In this document: piece by piece, positions 55,385 to 63,135 of the stretch
How positions within the stretch are numbered: position 1 is the stretch's first letter
Layout of the letters: the number at the start of each line of letters is the position of its first letter
Assembly: GCA_022511445.1 (NCBI GenBank)
Contig: JAFLVE010000016.1
Span: 1-64,000 of the forward strand
Origin: Clostridiales bacterium
Lineage (GTDB): Bacteria > Bacillota > Clostridia > Christensenellales > Pumilibacteraceae
Reading direction: 5' to 3'
DNA: 64,000 bases
Made by a program: the position numbers and the translations under genes
Notes under the pieces: generated by a model
The model's input: the letters and a program-made list of their open reading frames with translations, nothing else
What the model was told of the DNA's origin: nothing
Database searches by the model: none

Positions 55385-57601
55385 CTACTTTCTGTTAAAC
55401 ACGCGGAAAGCGATAACGGTCATATCGTCGCGCGGCTCGCCGTCCGACTTTTCGAGCGCGCGGGATAAAATGGATTTTGCCGCCGCCTCGGGATTGTGGG
55501 AGGAGATGTCGTTTATGTAGTCAGGCAGCTCGTCGCCCTCGAAGCAATCGGTAACGCCGTCGCTCAGCATTATAAGCATCTGCCCGATATACAGCTTTTT
55601 CTTTGCGGTAAACGGGCGCATTTCGTCGAGCACGCCGATAGGCAGCGACCCGCCCTCGACGGTAAGCACGGTGTCCTCGGTCTTGATGTAGCACGGCGGC
55701 GAGCCCATTTTAATAATATCCACCACCGCCGTGTCGAGATCGCACACCGCAATATCCGCCGCCGAATACCGCTCCGAGCCTGGCAGCTTTAAAAATCTGT
55801 TTACGCCGTTAAGCACCGACTCCGAATCGAACCCCGCGCGGTAAAAGCACTCGACAAGCTCGAGCGCGCTGTCCGAGCTGTCGCCCGCGCCCTGCCCGCT
55901 CCCCATTCCGTCCGCAAGCGCGACGAGAAATTTACCGTCGATTCGCTTAAACGTGTAGCTGTCGCCGCTCACCCCGCCGTCCTTACTGACCCCCACTCTG
56001 GCGTACGCCGCCTCGAATTTGGTTTTGGGCACGCACTCGGCAACGCTCCAGCCCGCCGCCTGCGTTTGCTCCAAAAGCCGCACCTCGTACTTTGCTTTGA
56101 GAGCGACCGACACCGCTTTTTCTATTTTCTTTTTGTCCGTCGCGGTGGTACGCACCACGGCGGTAACGCTCGACTTGGACACGAACGCCTCCGCGCAATC
56201 CACGCCCGCGTTCATCAGCTCGCGCTTGACGTTTTCTTCTGCGTCGCCGTCGAAGCCTACCGGGGTTGCTTGACTTTTGCCGAGCGAGGACAAAAGCTCC
56301 TTTACGGCGCTCATGCGCTCCGTGACTATCTCCTTCGCCCTTTTCTCGCTTTCAAGCCGCACCTCCGTCTTTTTGGCGGCGTCGGCTATGTCCGTGCATG
56401 CGGAAATGACCTCGCTCGTCCTTATACACGTGGTAAGAAAAAACGAGGGGAGCTCGCCCATTACCGTCTTTGCTTCGCACGCGTTTTTGGCAATAACGTT
56501 AAACGCCGCCTCGCGCGCGAAGTTATCGCACGTGCTTTTGTTAACGCAGTACGGACAGAACTTTTCGCTAAGCATGGCGGCTACCGCGCCGATATCCTTT
56601 TCCTCCGTGCCGAACGAGCTTATAAGCCGCGCCGACTCGTCGAACGCCGCCGCCACGCACAGCAGTTTATTTCCGCCGTCCACGCGCGCCCTGTTTATGT
56701 AATGCCTAACCGCAAGCCGCGTCGTGCCGTCGAAGTCGAAATAGCTTTTAATAAAGCTAACCGCCCTTTTGGGCACCGCGCAGTAAATAACCGCGCCGAC
56801 CGCCATAACGAGCGCGTCGAAGCCTGCGATAACCGCCGACGTGCCGAGAAGGATGTTGAGCGCCGCGCCGAGCATCACCCCGATTGCGGAGCTTAGCGGA
56901 CGGGCGAGTCCCGAAAACGCCGCCGCCGCGCACACCGCGGTAAGCACGGCAAGCGCCGCGCCGCCGCCCGCTTTAACCGCTATTCCGAACGCCGTCGATA
57001 CGCCCGCGGCAAGCCCGCTTTTTGTGCCGAGCAGCGACGCAAACAGCAAAAAGCAAAAAGCGACGCCAAGTCCCAACCTTACTTTTCCCACGATAAACCC
57101 GCCGACTGTAAGCCCGAAAACGACGAGTACGGCGCACAGCGACACGCTTTCAGCGGCGTTCGGTCTATAGGAGAATTTTTTTATAAGTACGCCCGCCGCA
57201 GGGAATGCAAAGGCGTAAAAAAGCATTCCGAGCACGGCGGTCAGCACTCCGCTCGTAACGCTGTCGAAAACGCCGGTCAGCACTCCGTTAACTGCGATTG
57301 CCAAAAGCGAAAATACCGTTTTTGCCGCTACGCCCCTCGCCTTTTTCACCTTGAGCGAGAGCACCCACCGCGCCGCCGTGACAAATACCGTCGCCGCCGC
57401 CGCGTAAAGCCGCCACAGCTCGAAGGAGTACAAAAACGAAGTAAGTATGTACACGGGCGCAGGCAGAACAAAAAACGCGTACGACGACGCCGCGCAAAAC
57501 ATAGCCGTCCCGAATGGGGACAGTCCGTACAGACCGCCGCAGGTCGCGGCAACAGCCGCCGCGGAAATAAAAAAATCGCTCGGACGTACCAATCTTTTCA
57601 T
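55385..57601 (-). CDS. spoIIE: Stage II sporulation protein E (SpoIIE) serine phosphatase
   Basis: The 738-residue protein has about ten N-terminal helices up to residue 270, a middle region with a Cys cluster (CPYCVNKSTCDNFA) near 345, and a C-terminal PP2C phosphatase domain. The PP2C motifs LVALADGMGSGQGAGDSSDSA and MLSDGVTDCFEGDE bind two metals. SpoIIE dephosphorylates the anti-anti-sigma factor SpoIIAA and activates sigma-F in the forespore. Its presence implies a sporulation potential. No ribosome-binding site precedes the ATG; a TACAAT box ends seven bases before it. Confidence 0.92.
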   Translation of the reverse strand: MKRLVRPSDFFISAAAVAATCGGLYGLSPFGTAMFCAASSYAFFVLPAPVYILTSFLYSFELWRLYAAAATVFVTAARWVLSLKVKKARGVAAKTVFSLLAIAVNGVLTGVFDSVTSGVLTAVLGMLFYAFAFPAAGVLIKKFSYRPNAAESVSLCAVLVVFGLTVGGFIVGKVRLGLGVAFCFLLFASLLGTKSGLAAGVSTAFGIAVKAGGGAALAVLTAVCAAAAFSGLARPLSSAIGVMLGAALNILLGTSAVIAGFDALVMAVGAVIYCAVPKRAVSFIKSYFDFDGTTRLAVRHYINRARVDGGNKLLCVAAAFDESARLISSFGTEEKDIGAVAAMLSEKFCPYCVNKSTCDNFAREAAFNVIAKNACEAKTVMGELPSFFLTTCIRTSEVISACTDIADAAKKTEVRLESEKRAKEIVTERMSAVKELLSSLGKSQATPVGFDGDAEENVKRELMNAGVDCAEAFVSKSSVTAVVRTTATDKKKIEKAVSVALKAKYEVRLLEQTQAAGWSVAECVPKTKFEAAYARVGVSKDGGVSGDSYTFKRIDGKFLVALADGMGSGQGAGDSSDSALELVECFYRAGFDSESVLNGVNRFLKLPGSERYSAADIAVCDLDTAVVDIIKMGSPPCYIKTEDTVLTVEGGSLPIGVLDEMRPFTAKKKLYIGQMLIMLSDGVTDCFEGDELPDYINDISSHNPEAAAKSILSRALEKSDGEPRDDMTVIAFRVFNRK

Positions 57602-57608
57602 GCGAAAA

Positions 57609-57642
57609 ATTGTAACACAAAAAAACCGACGTATTCTGTCGG
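57609..57642 (-). promoter_or_regulatory. Possible promoter of spoIIE
   Basis: TACAAT (57609-57614) lies seven bases before the ATG. At the normal distance no -35 box is seen; a poor one, CCGACA (57637-57642), lies 22 bases upstream, a spacing known from Spo0A-activated promoters in Bacillus. Speculative. Confidence 0.35.
57617..57642 (-). terminator. Terminator after the radical SAM gene
   Basis: The minus strand reads CCGAC, seven-base loop, GTCGG and then TTTTTTT. It overlaps the possible spoIIE promoter region. Confidence 0.7.
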
Positions 57643-57752
57643 GAATTGCGGTTTTTACAAGAATAATTTACTATATAACTTTACGCGGCAAAAGTAAAAA
57701 ACAACCTTGCTAAGCAAAATACGGCTTTTAGCCGAACGCGGAAAAACCCGCT

Positions 57753-58595
57753 CTAAAAATCGGGAGTGTATTTGCTGTCCGCCGAGTCGAAGCTCTGGAA
57801 GTACCCGCTGCCGAAGCCGAGCTTTAGCGCGTGCTCTGCGACTATTTTATATTCTATCCTTTTAAGCCGAGCGTTAGGCTCCCCCACGCCGTTTGGGGTG
57901 AACTGGCTCATAAGCGAAATAACGGTATCGGTGCCCAGCTCGTCCGCGATAATATTAAGCGCCTTAATACTGTTATCCACATGCCCGGGGAGAACGAGGT
58001 GGCGGACGACAAGCCCGCTTGTCAAAACGCGCTCGCAGTCTATATCCTCCCACTCGTCCTTAGTTTCACGCATAAGCTTTATTGCGGCAAGCGCCGTCTC
58101 GGGATAGTCAGCCGCTCCCGAAAACTTTTTTGCAACGTCGCCGAGCGCATATTTGTAATCGGCAAGAAACACCGACGTAAAGCATTTTGCGCGGCGCACG
58201 CCCTCCGCCGTTTCGTAGCCCGACGTGTTGTAGATAACGCGGCGGCACTTTTTCGTGAGTGAAAACGCGCGCTCGAGCGAGGACAGGCAATGCGTGGGAG
58301 TTACAAGGTCGAGCGCGTTGCCCTCCGTTATATTATCAAACGCGGCGGCAAGGCGCTCGTCGGTATATTCCTCTCCCGCCGCGCCGCGGCTGATTAAATA
58401 ATTCTGACAGTACGAGCAGCGCAGATTGCACCCGCCGAAAAACACCGCGGATAATTTTCCCAAGCACGGCTCTTCAAAGTAAAACGGATCGACCAGCTTC
58501 GCAACGCGCGCATAACCGCCTATTCCGCAAAACCCCGTTACCCTATTTCTGTCCGCTCCGCAACGGCGCGGGCAATCGAAGCACCTTTCGTTCAT
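57753..58595 (-). CDS. Radical SAM protein, pyruvate-formate-lyase-activase-like
   Basis: The 280-residue protein has an N-terminal Cys segment CFDCPRRCG, GFCGIGG, and the radical SAM cluster motif CNLRCSYCQN (C-x3-C-x2-C) near residue 58, followed by a short barrel. This is the small PflA-related family of unknown substrate often called radical SAM protein or AmmeMemoRadiSam-like. It probably modifies a protein or small molecule. Its ATG overlaps the DUF2726 stop by four bases (tight coupling). Confidence 0.8.
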   Translation of the reverse strand: MNERCFDCPRRCGADRNRVTGFCGIGGYARVAKLVDPFYFEEPCLGKLSAVFFGGCNLRCSYCQNYLISRGAAGEEYTDERLAAAFDNITEGNALDLVTPTHCLSSLERAFSLTKKCRRVIYNTSGYETAEGVRRAKCFTSVFLADYKYALGDVAKKFSGAADYPETALAAIKLMRETKDEWEDIDCERVLTSGLVVRHLVLPGHVDNSIKALNIIADELGTDTVISLMSQFTPNGVGEPNARLKRIEYKIVAEHALKLGFGSGYFQSFDSADSKYTPDF

Positions 58596-59179
58596 CTCAG
58601 TATCTTGCGCTTTACCTCGCGCTTGACGAAGCTAGGCGACAGGTCGTCGTCCATCCAAAACGTGACGAGCGGGAGCCCCGCGTCCTCGCAGATAGCGGCG
58701 ACCTTTTCGTCGCGCTCTACCCTGTCGGCGCGGTTATGCGAACTGTCGTTAAGCTCGACAAGGAGAAGAGGCTCGAAGGTGCGCCTATCCACAAAACAAA
58801 AATCGCACACTCTGAAAAGCTCGTTGCGGTAGGACGCGTTTGTCTTTTTGTCGATTACGTTTACAAGCGCCGTTTGCGGTATGACCTCGTACCTATCCGG
58901 GTTTATCCTTTTAAGCACGGCGTAAAGCTCCTGCTCCGGCGGAGTCAAAAGCTGTTTTTTACGCACGTACTCGGAGGAGAGCACGACCTTTTTCCCGTCG
59001 CCGCGCTTGACGAGTAAGCCGACTACGGCAATAATCATCAGCGCCGCGCCGACTATCGTCGCTATCCAAGCAAACTCGTTGGCATCTTTGAAAAACGGGA
59101 GAAGACTGACCGCAAATACCGTCAGCCCCGTAAACAGCAAAAATAACAATAACAGCGTTTTTGTCTTTAGCCTTTTCAT
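58592..59179 (-). CDS. DUF2726 membrane-anchored protein
   Basis: The 195-residue protein has two N-terminal helices (about residues 7-27 and 34-58) and a C-terminal DUF2726-type domain with the Leu-Leu-Val-Glu-Leu-Asn-Asp motif LLLVELNDSSHNRADRVERD. DUF2726 resembles restriction-endonuclease-like folds; acidic residues here could bind metal, but activity is unproven. A good purine-rich site (GGGGAAATG context) precedes the ATG. Confidence 0.78.
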   Translation of the reverse strand: MKRLKTKTLLLLFLLFTGLTVFAVSLLPFFKDANEFAWIATIVGAALMIIAVVGLLVKRGDGKKVVLSSEYVRKKQLLTPPEQELYAVLKRINPDRYEVIPQTALVNVIDKKTNASYRNELFRVCDFCFVDRRTFEPLLLVELNDSSHNRADRVERDEKVAAICEDAGLPLVTFWMDDDLSPSFVKREVKRKILR

Positions 59180-59212
59180 TTCCCCGTCGTTTTTCCTTGT
59201 CGTTCCTAAAAA

Positions 59213-59240
59213 TTAAGGACGGGTCTTAGGATCCGTCCTT
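59213..59240 (-). terminator. Terminator of the rpmH-jag operon
   Basis: The minus strand reads AAGGACGG, loop, CCGTCCTT then AATTTTT, past the jag stop. Confidence 0.7.
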
Positions 59241-59247
59241 AATAAGC

Positions 59248-59270
59248 ACGGGTATGTTCCCGTTTTTTTT
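59248..59270 (+). terminator. Terminator-like hairpin on the plus strand
   Basis: ACGGG, loop, CCCGT followed by TTTTTTT runs on the plus strand, but no plus-strand gene precedes it. It may block antisense transcription entering jag. Confidence 0.4.
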
Positions 59271-59294
59271 ATAGAAATGTTAAAAGCGAATTTA

Positions 59295-60371
59295 TTATTC
59301 CTCGGCGCCGTCCGACTCCGACGGCTCGACGGGCTTTTCGCTCCTGCCGCGGTTATGACGGTCGCGTCCGCCACGTCTTTTCCCGCCCTTTCTCTCGTCC
59401 TTGGGGATAATAACCACAAAGCGGTACGGCTCCTTGCCCTCGGACGCCGTGGTTACTCTGTCGTCGTCCGTCAGCGCGTTGTGAACGGTGCGGCGGTCTA
59501 TGCGCTCCATAGCGTCGAGCTTAATGCGCCTGCCCTTATTTACCGCCTCGTCCGCACGGCGGTGCGCCATTGCGGTGAGCGACGCGGCGCGGCGGCCTCG
59601 GTAGCCGTTGCAGTCCACCGTTACGTTTACACGCGTTTTTTCGGCGCGAGCGCCCGTCTCGGCAAGATAGGAAAGCGCCGAAAGCGTTTCGCCGTGACGG
59701 CCTATTATGAGCGAATCGTCGCCCGCGGGAGCGTCTATATTGATAAGCTCGGGATCGGACTCGTCCTGCTTCACCTCCGCGGTAAAGCCCATTAACGCAA
59801 CGACCTCCTTTATAAAGCCGCAAGCTTTATTAAGCGCCTCGATCTCCTCCTCGCGCGTAGGTTTTTCGACCTTTTTGACCTTATCACCCTTTTCGACATT
59901 CTCCTCTTTTTCGGCGTTTTCGGGTTTTGAAGGCTTTTCGACCTTTTCCGTCTTTGCGGGTTTTTCGGGTTTGTCCGCTTTTTTCGCAGGCTTTTGCGCC
60001 GTAGCCTTTTCGGGCTTTTCGGCTTTATCGGTCTTTACGGGCTTTTCCGATTTCTCTGCCTTTTCGGGTTTTTCGGGCTTTTCCGTTTTTTCGACCTTAT
60101 CGGATTTTTCCGTCTTTATGGGTTTTTCCGCTTTTTCGGGCTTTTCGGCAGGGGGCTCAACCTTTTTTTCGGGCTCTTCCTTTTTTACTTCGGGCTCCTC
60201 TTTTTCGAGTGTAAGTCGAACCTTTGCTTTACGGAGAAATCCGCCCGCGTCCACAACCTCGACGTTAACCTCGTCGAGCGTTGCGTTTAGGGCGGCAAGC
60301 CCTTCGTTTATGGCGTCGTCCACCTTTTTGGCGACGACGAGTACCGAGTACAAATCTCTTTCGGTTATCAC
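59295..60371 (-). CDS. khpB: RNA-binding protein Jag/KhpB
   Basis: The 358-residue protein has a Jag-N domain at the start (ITERDLYSVLVVAKKVDDAI), a 120-residue low-complexity linker of repeated Glu-Lys-Pro (about residues 55-175), a KH domain with GRHGETLSALSYLAE and a C-terminal R3H domain (IDRRTVHNALTDDDRV). It binds RNA and acts in cell-division and envelope control in Firmicutes. The linker is far longer than in Bacillus Jag. It follows yidC by 16 bases in the conserved operon. Confidence 0.93.
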   Translation of the reverse strand: MITERDLYSVLVVAKKVDDAINEGLAALNATLDEVNVEVVDAGGFLRKAKVRLTLEKEEPEVKKEEPEKKVEPPAEKPEKAEKPIKTEKSDKVEKTEKPEKPEKAEKSEKPVKTDKAEKPEKATAQKPAKKADKPEKPAKTEKVEKPSKPENAEKEENVEKGDKVKKVEKPTREEEIEALNKACGFIKEVVALMGFTAEVKQDESDPELINIDAPAGDDSLIIGRHGETLSALSYLAETGARAEKTRVNVTVDCNGYRGRRAASLTAMAHRRADEAVNKGRRIKLDAMERIDRRTVHNALTDDDRVTTASEGKEPYRFVVIIPKDERKGGKRRGGRDRHNRGRSEKPVEPSESDGAEE

Positions 60372-60387
60372 GTTGTTATCTCCTTAA

Positions 60388-61836
60388 CTACTTCTTTTTG
60401 CCGCCGTCTCTCATATCGATATTCATGAGCTCGTTGGGATCGGGGCGGCCGCTACGCTTGACTGCGCCTGCTGATTTTTTGCCCGTCTTGCTTTTTTCTT
60501 TTTTCTCGGCGGGCGTGGGCGGAGTCTCCTTTACGGGCTTCGCGCCGGCATTGGGGTTGGCGCCTTTTACATAGTGAATGATAGGCGAATCGTTATACGA
60601 GGTTATTCCCGTGCGGGTGCTGCCCGTAGCGATTCCGTAGTGGCGTTTTGTGCGGCGGCGCTCGGAAAGCTTAATTATTCCCGTAAACAGCACGTTTAGT
60701 AGCAACGACGTCGCGCTGTTAACCGCCATGTACAGCGTGAATATCGACGCGTATTGCAATGAGAAGAAAAGCATAAGCGCCGGCATCATGAACATCATAA
60801 CCTTCATGCTCGTCGCAAAGCCGCCCTTTTCGTTGGTCTGCCCCGCGCGCTTTTGCTGCAAAGACGAAATGAACTGCGATGCAACCGATAAAAGCAATAC
60901 GAGTATGGGGAGCACGAGGTAGCCGTTTACCTTTCTGTGCGTGTTTTCGGAAGACAGGAGCTTGCCCATAACCTTGTTGTACATTGTGGGGTCGCTTCCG
61001 TCCGCTATGAGGATAGCAAGCTGTGCGTCGGTAAGTCCGCTCACCGCCTCCGTGTTGTACTTTCTGTTCTTAATCGAATCGTAGAACTTTTTGTAATCGA
61101 GTATCGCCTGATCGTTCCAAGGCACGTCTGGCGCCCAGATATTTTCTATCCACAAGAATTTGGCTTGCTGCGGTTTTTTGTAATCGAAAGAGTGATCCTT
61201 GTTAAGCTCCTCGATAAACTTTTCGGCAAAGTCGTCGGATAGGTCGTACTTTTCTTTAAGCTCGCCGTTAAGCCATTCCTCGGTTATTCCGTCGTAGTAA
61301 AGCCTGACGACAACGTCCTGACCGACTTCCTTTGCAAGCGTATCTCGAGCCTCTTCGCCGTGAGAGTCCACAACCACCGTTTCCGCCGCGGTGTATCCGT
61401 CGTACAGCGCAACGTACTGCTTAAAGGTCATGTACGAGGCGATTGTGTACATCGACTGCCAGAGCGTAATAAATACGACAAGGGTGACTATCATGGGAAT
61501 ACAGGACGAAAAATAGCTGTAGCCTTCCTTTCGGTTAAGCTCCATCTGCGCGCGCGAAAACGCCTGCTTGTCGTTACCGTATTGCTTTTGGAGCTTTTCC
61601 ATAGTCGGCTTTAACCGCTCGGTTATAATCTGATTTTTCCGCATTTTGTAGCGCTGGAAAAAGTCTAGCGGCGAAAGGACAATCTTTAACAGCACGGTAA
61701 ATACGACGACTCGCCAGCCGTAATCCGCAATAAACGAAAATACGTTTAGTATGAGTAAATGCCACGGCTTGCTCGGCGCCACAATCGTGGGGGCAACCGC
61801 GCTGAAAAATGACATTACCGAATTTAAAAGAGCCAT
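60388..61836 (-). CDS. yidC: Membrane protein insertase YidC (long form)
   Basis: I chose ATG 61836 (MALLNSVMSFFSAVAP), with GGAG seven bases upstream, instead of the track start in yidD; 482 residues. The core has five membrane segments, with motifs such as PSKPWHLLILNVFSFIADYG and QRYKMRKNQ in the cytoplasmic loop. Between the second and third helix is an extra region of roughly 150 residues (about 160-310). The C-terminal tail is basic, as in ribosome-binding YidC. It inserts proteins into the membrane. The start overlaps yidD by 13 bases. Confidence 0.94.
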   Translation of the reverse strand: MALLNSVMSFFSAVAPTIVAPSKPWHLLILNVFSFIADYGWRVVVFTVLLKIVLSPLDFFQRYKMRKNQIITERLKPTMEKLQKQYGNDKQAFSRAQMELNRKEGYSYFSSCIPMIVTLVVFITLWQSMYTIASYMTFKQYVALYDGYTAAETVVVDSHGEEARDTLAKEVGQDVVVRLYYDGITEEWLNGELKEKYDLSDDFAEKFIEELNKDHSFDYKKPQQAKFLWIENIWAPDVPWNDQAILDYKKFYDSIKNRKYNTEAVSGLTDAQLAILIADGSDPTMYNKVMGKLLSSENTHRKVNGYLVLPILVLLLSVASQFISSLQQKRAGQTNEKGGFATSMKVMMFMMPALMLFFSLQYASIFTLYMAVNSATSLLLNVLFTGIIKLSERRRTKRHYGIATGSTRTGITSYNDSPIIHYVKGANPNAGAKPVKETPPTPAEKKEKSKTGKKSAGAVKRSGRPDPNELMNIDMRDGGKKK

Positions 61837-62108
61837 TTCATATCTCCATGAGGGTTGTCGGGCACGGGATCGAATCCGCCCGATTTCCAGGGCACGCACC
61901 TAAGCAGGCGTTTTGTGCCGAGAAATATGCCTCGAATTACACCGAACTTTTTTATGGCATCCACCATGTACGTGGAGCAGCTCGGCGTGTAAATACATAC
62001 GTCCGGCGTTAAGGGCGAAATGCACTTTTTGTAAAAATACACAAGCCCCAAAAACAGCCACCTGAATGTGATTATGCTTATGAGAATGTTTTTCGTACGC
62101 TTCTTCAT
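61824..62108 (-). CDS. yidD: Membrane protein insertion efficiency factor YidD
   Basis: The 94-residue protein starts with a basic amphipathic helix and has the YidD motif YKKCISPLTPDVCIYTPSCSTYMVDAI, with conserved Cys, then CVPWKSGGFDPVPDNP. It assists YidC. The ATG overlaps the rnpA stop by four bases (ATGA). Confidence 0.95.
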   Translation of the reverse strand: MKKRTKNILISIITFRWLFLGLVYFYKKCISPLTPDVCIYTPSCSTYMVDAIKKFGVIRGIFLGTKRLLRCVPWKSGGFDPVPDNPHGDMKWLF

Positions 62109-62434
62109 ACCAACAACCCCGCGCGCCCAAACAGCTTAACGAGCTGTCCTTCGAGGGAAGCGTAATCCTTTCCTGCGGCGGACGGGTTTGCGGCGATTAC
62201 CGCCTGACAGCCGCGAAGCCGACGGAGCATGCAGTTAACCGCGGCGCGAAGCCTGCGCTTAACCTTGTTGCGGACGACCGCCTTGCCCACTTTATTGGAA
62301 ACCGAAAATCCCACACGCGCGGTCTTTGCGGGTGTGAAATACAATACGACGTCGGGTTCGCTCAGCCGCTTGCCCTTACGGTAAACGTAGGCAAACGAGC
62401 CGTGCTTATTCAGCCTGTTGGATTTAGCGAGCAA
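62105..62434 (-). CDS. rnpA: Ribonuclease P protein component
   Basis: The 109-residue protein (LAKSNRLNKHGSFAYVYRKG, GFSVSNKVGKAVVRNKVKRRLRAA) has the RNR motif of RnpA. It helps the RNase P RNA process tRNA 5' ends. The start is TTG at 62434, directly after the rpmH stop codon with no gap, and relies on a purine-rich stretch (CGGAAAG) in rpmH. Confidence 0.94.
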   Translation of the reverse strand: MLAKSNRLNKHGSFAYVYRKGKRLSEPDVVLYFTPAKTARVGFSVSNKVGKAVVRNKVKRRLRAAVNCMLRRLRGCQAVIAANPSAAGKDYASLEGQLVKLFGRAGLLV

Positions 62435-62584
62435 TTACTTTCCGAGCGGCTTCGGCGTAAGGTTCTTTCTGCCCTTGTTGCGGCGGCGGGAAAGGGTGCG
62501 ACGGCCGCCCTGCGTCTTCATTCTTTGGCGGAAGCCGTGCACTTTGCGTTGCTGACGTTTTTTGGGTTGATAAGTTCTTTTCAT
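62435..62584 (-). CDS. rpmH: 50S ribosomal protein L34
   Basis: Not in the ORF track because of its size. The 49-residue product [20 protein letters not shown] ends LTPKPLGK and is very basic. It is the first gene of rpmH-rnpA-yidD-yidC-jag. In many bacteria dnaA lies just upstream in the opposite direction; here a 500-base non-coding stretch and a GH31 gene take its place. Confidence 0.97.
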   Translation of the reverse strand: MKRTYQPKKRQQRKVHGFRQRMKTQGGRRTLSRRRNKGRKNLTPKPLGK

Positions 62585-62633
62585 GGTTGTTTCTCCGTTT
62601 CGGCGGCACTGCGCCGTATATCACATATCGGTT

Positions 62634-62662
62634 ATTATATCGCACAATCCCTTTTAAGTCAA
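62634..62662 (-). promoter_or_regulatory. Promoter of the rpmH operon
   Basis: The minus strand has TTGACT (62657-62662), 17 bases, TATAAT (62634-62639), 50 bases before the rpmH ATG. Confidence 0.82.
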
Positions 62663-62797
62663 GGATTTTACGCCAATTCTTTAATCGACGGGTATTATCG
62701 TAAACTTTTCTCCGCCCTATCTTTTTAACCGAACTCCGTCCGCAAAAAAAGACGGCAAAACGAAAGTCTTTCATATGGAATTACTTGCGGTCAAAAA

Positions 62798-63035
62798 ACC
62801 CGCTGCACTTCGGAAACGAAGTATAGCGGGCTATACTTTTACTATGCGGCTAACGCCTGACCTCCGCTGCGTTCGCTGCGCTCACTTCGGTCGAAATGAT
62901 GGGCAGGCGGTAGTAAGTGCGACTATACTTAATTTAAGCGGTAACGTTTTTACTACCGTCCGTCATTCCGAGCTTGTCGAGGAATCTAGGCGCGTATGCG
63001 CCGCACTTAATGTTAAACAAATCACTTTGCGGCAG
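62798..63035 (+). repeat. Composite intergenic repeat, copy B
   Basis: The modules are the CCCGCT...AGCGGG hairpin (62798-62835), cttcggtcgaaatgatg (near 62877), an inverted pair ggtagtaa/ttactacc, and tcattccgagcttgtcgagg...gcgccgca...gttaaacaaa (62963-63021). The same order is seen in copy A near 31374-31560. This fills most of the 551-base gap between rpmH and the GH31 gene; the rest holds the rpmH promoter and one hairpin. Confidence 0.7.
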
Positions 63036-63085
63036 CGGTATATCGCTATGTAGTAACGTAAGGCAAATAAAAGTTTTTTTGGAAC

Positions 63086-63117
63086 GCAAGCACTTTAATA
63101 CGCTCGCCTTTTTGTTT
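63086..63117 (+). terminator. Terminator-like hairpin on the plus strand, upstream of the GH31 stop
   Basis: GCAAGCA, loop, CGCTCGC followed by CTTTTTGTTTT on the plus strand. No plus-strand gene is seen upstream; it might serve a small RNA or a read-through from the repeat region. Confidence 0.35.
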
Positions 63118-63135
63118 TGTCCTTCGCTTTAAAAA

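Noticed and set aside
62775-63053. 92-residue plus-strand ORF beside rpmH
   Set aside because: It lies in the composite intergenic repeat, has no ribosome-binding site and no recognisable domain.
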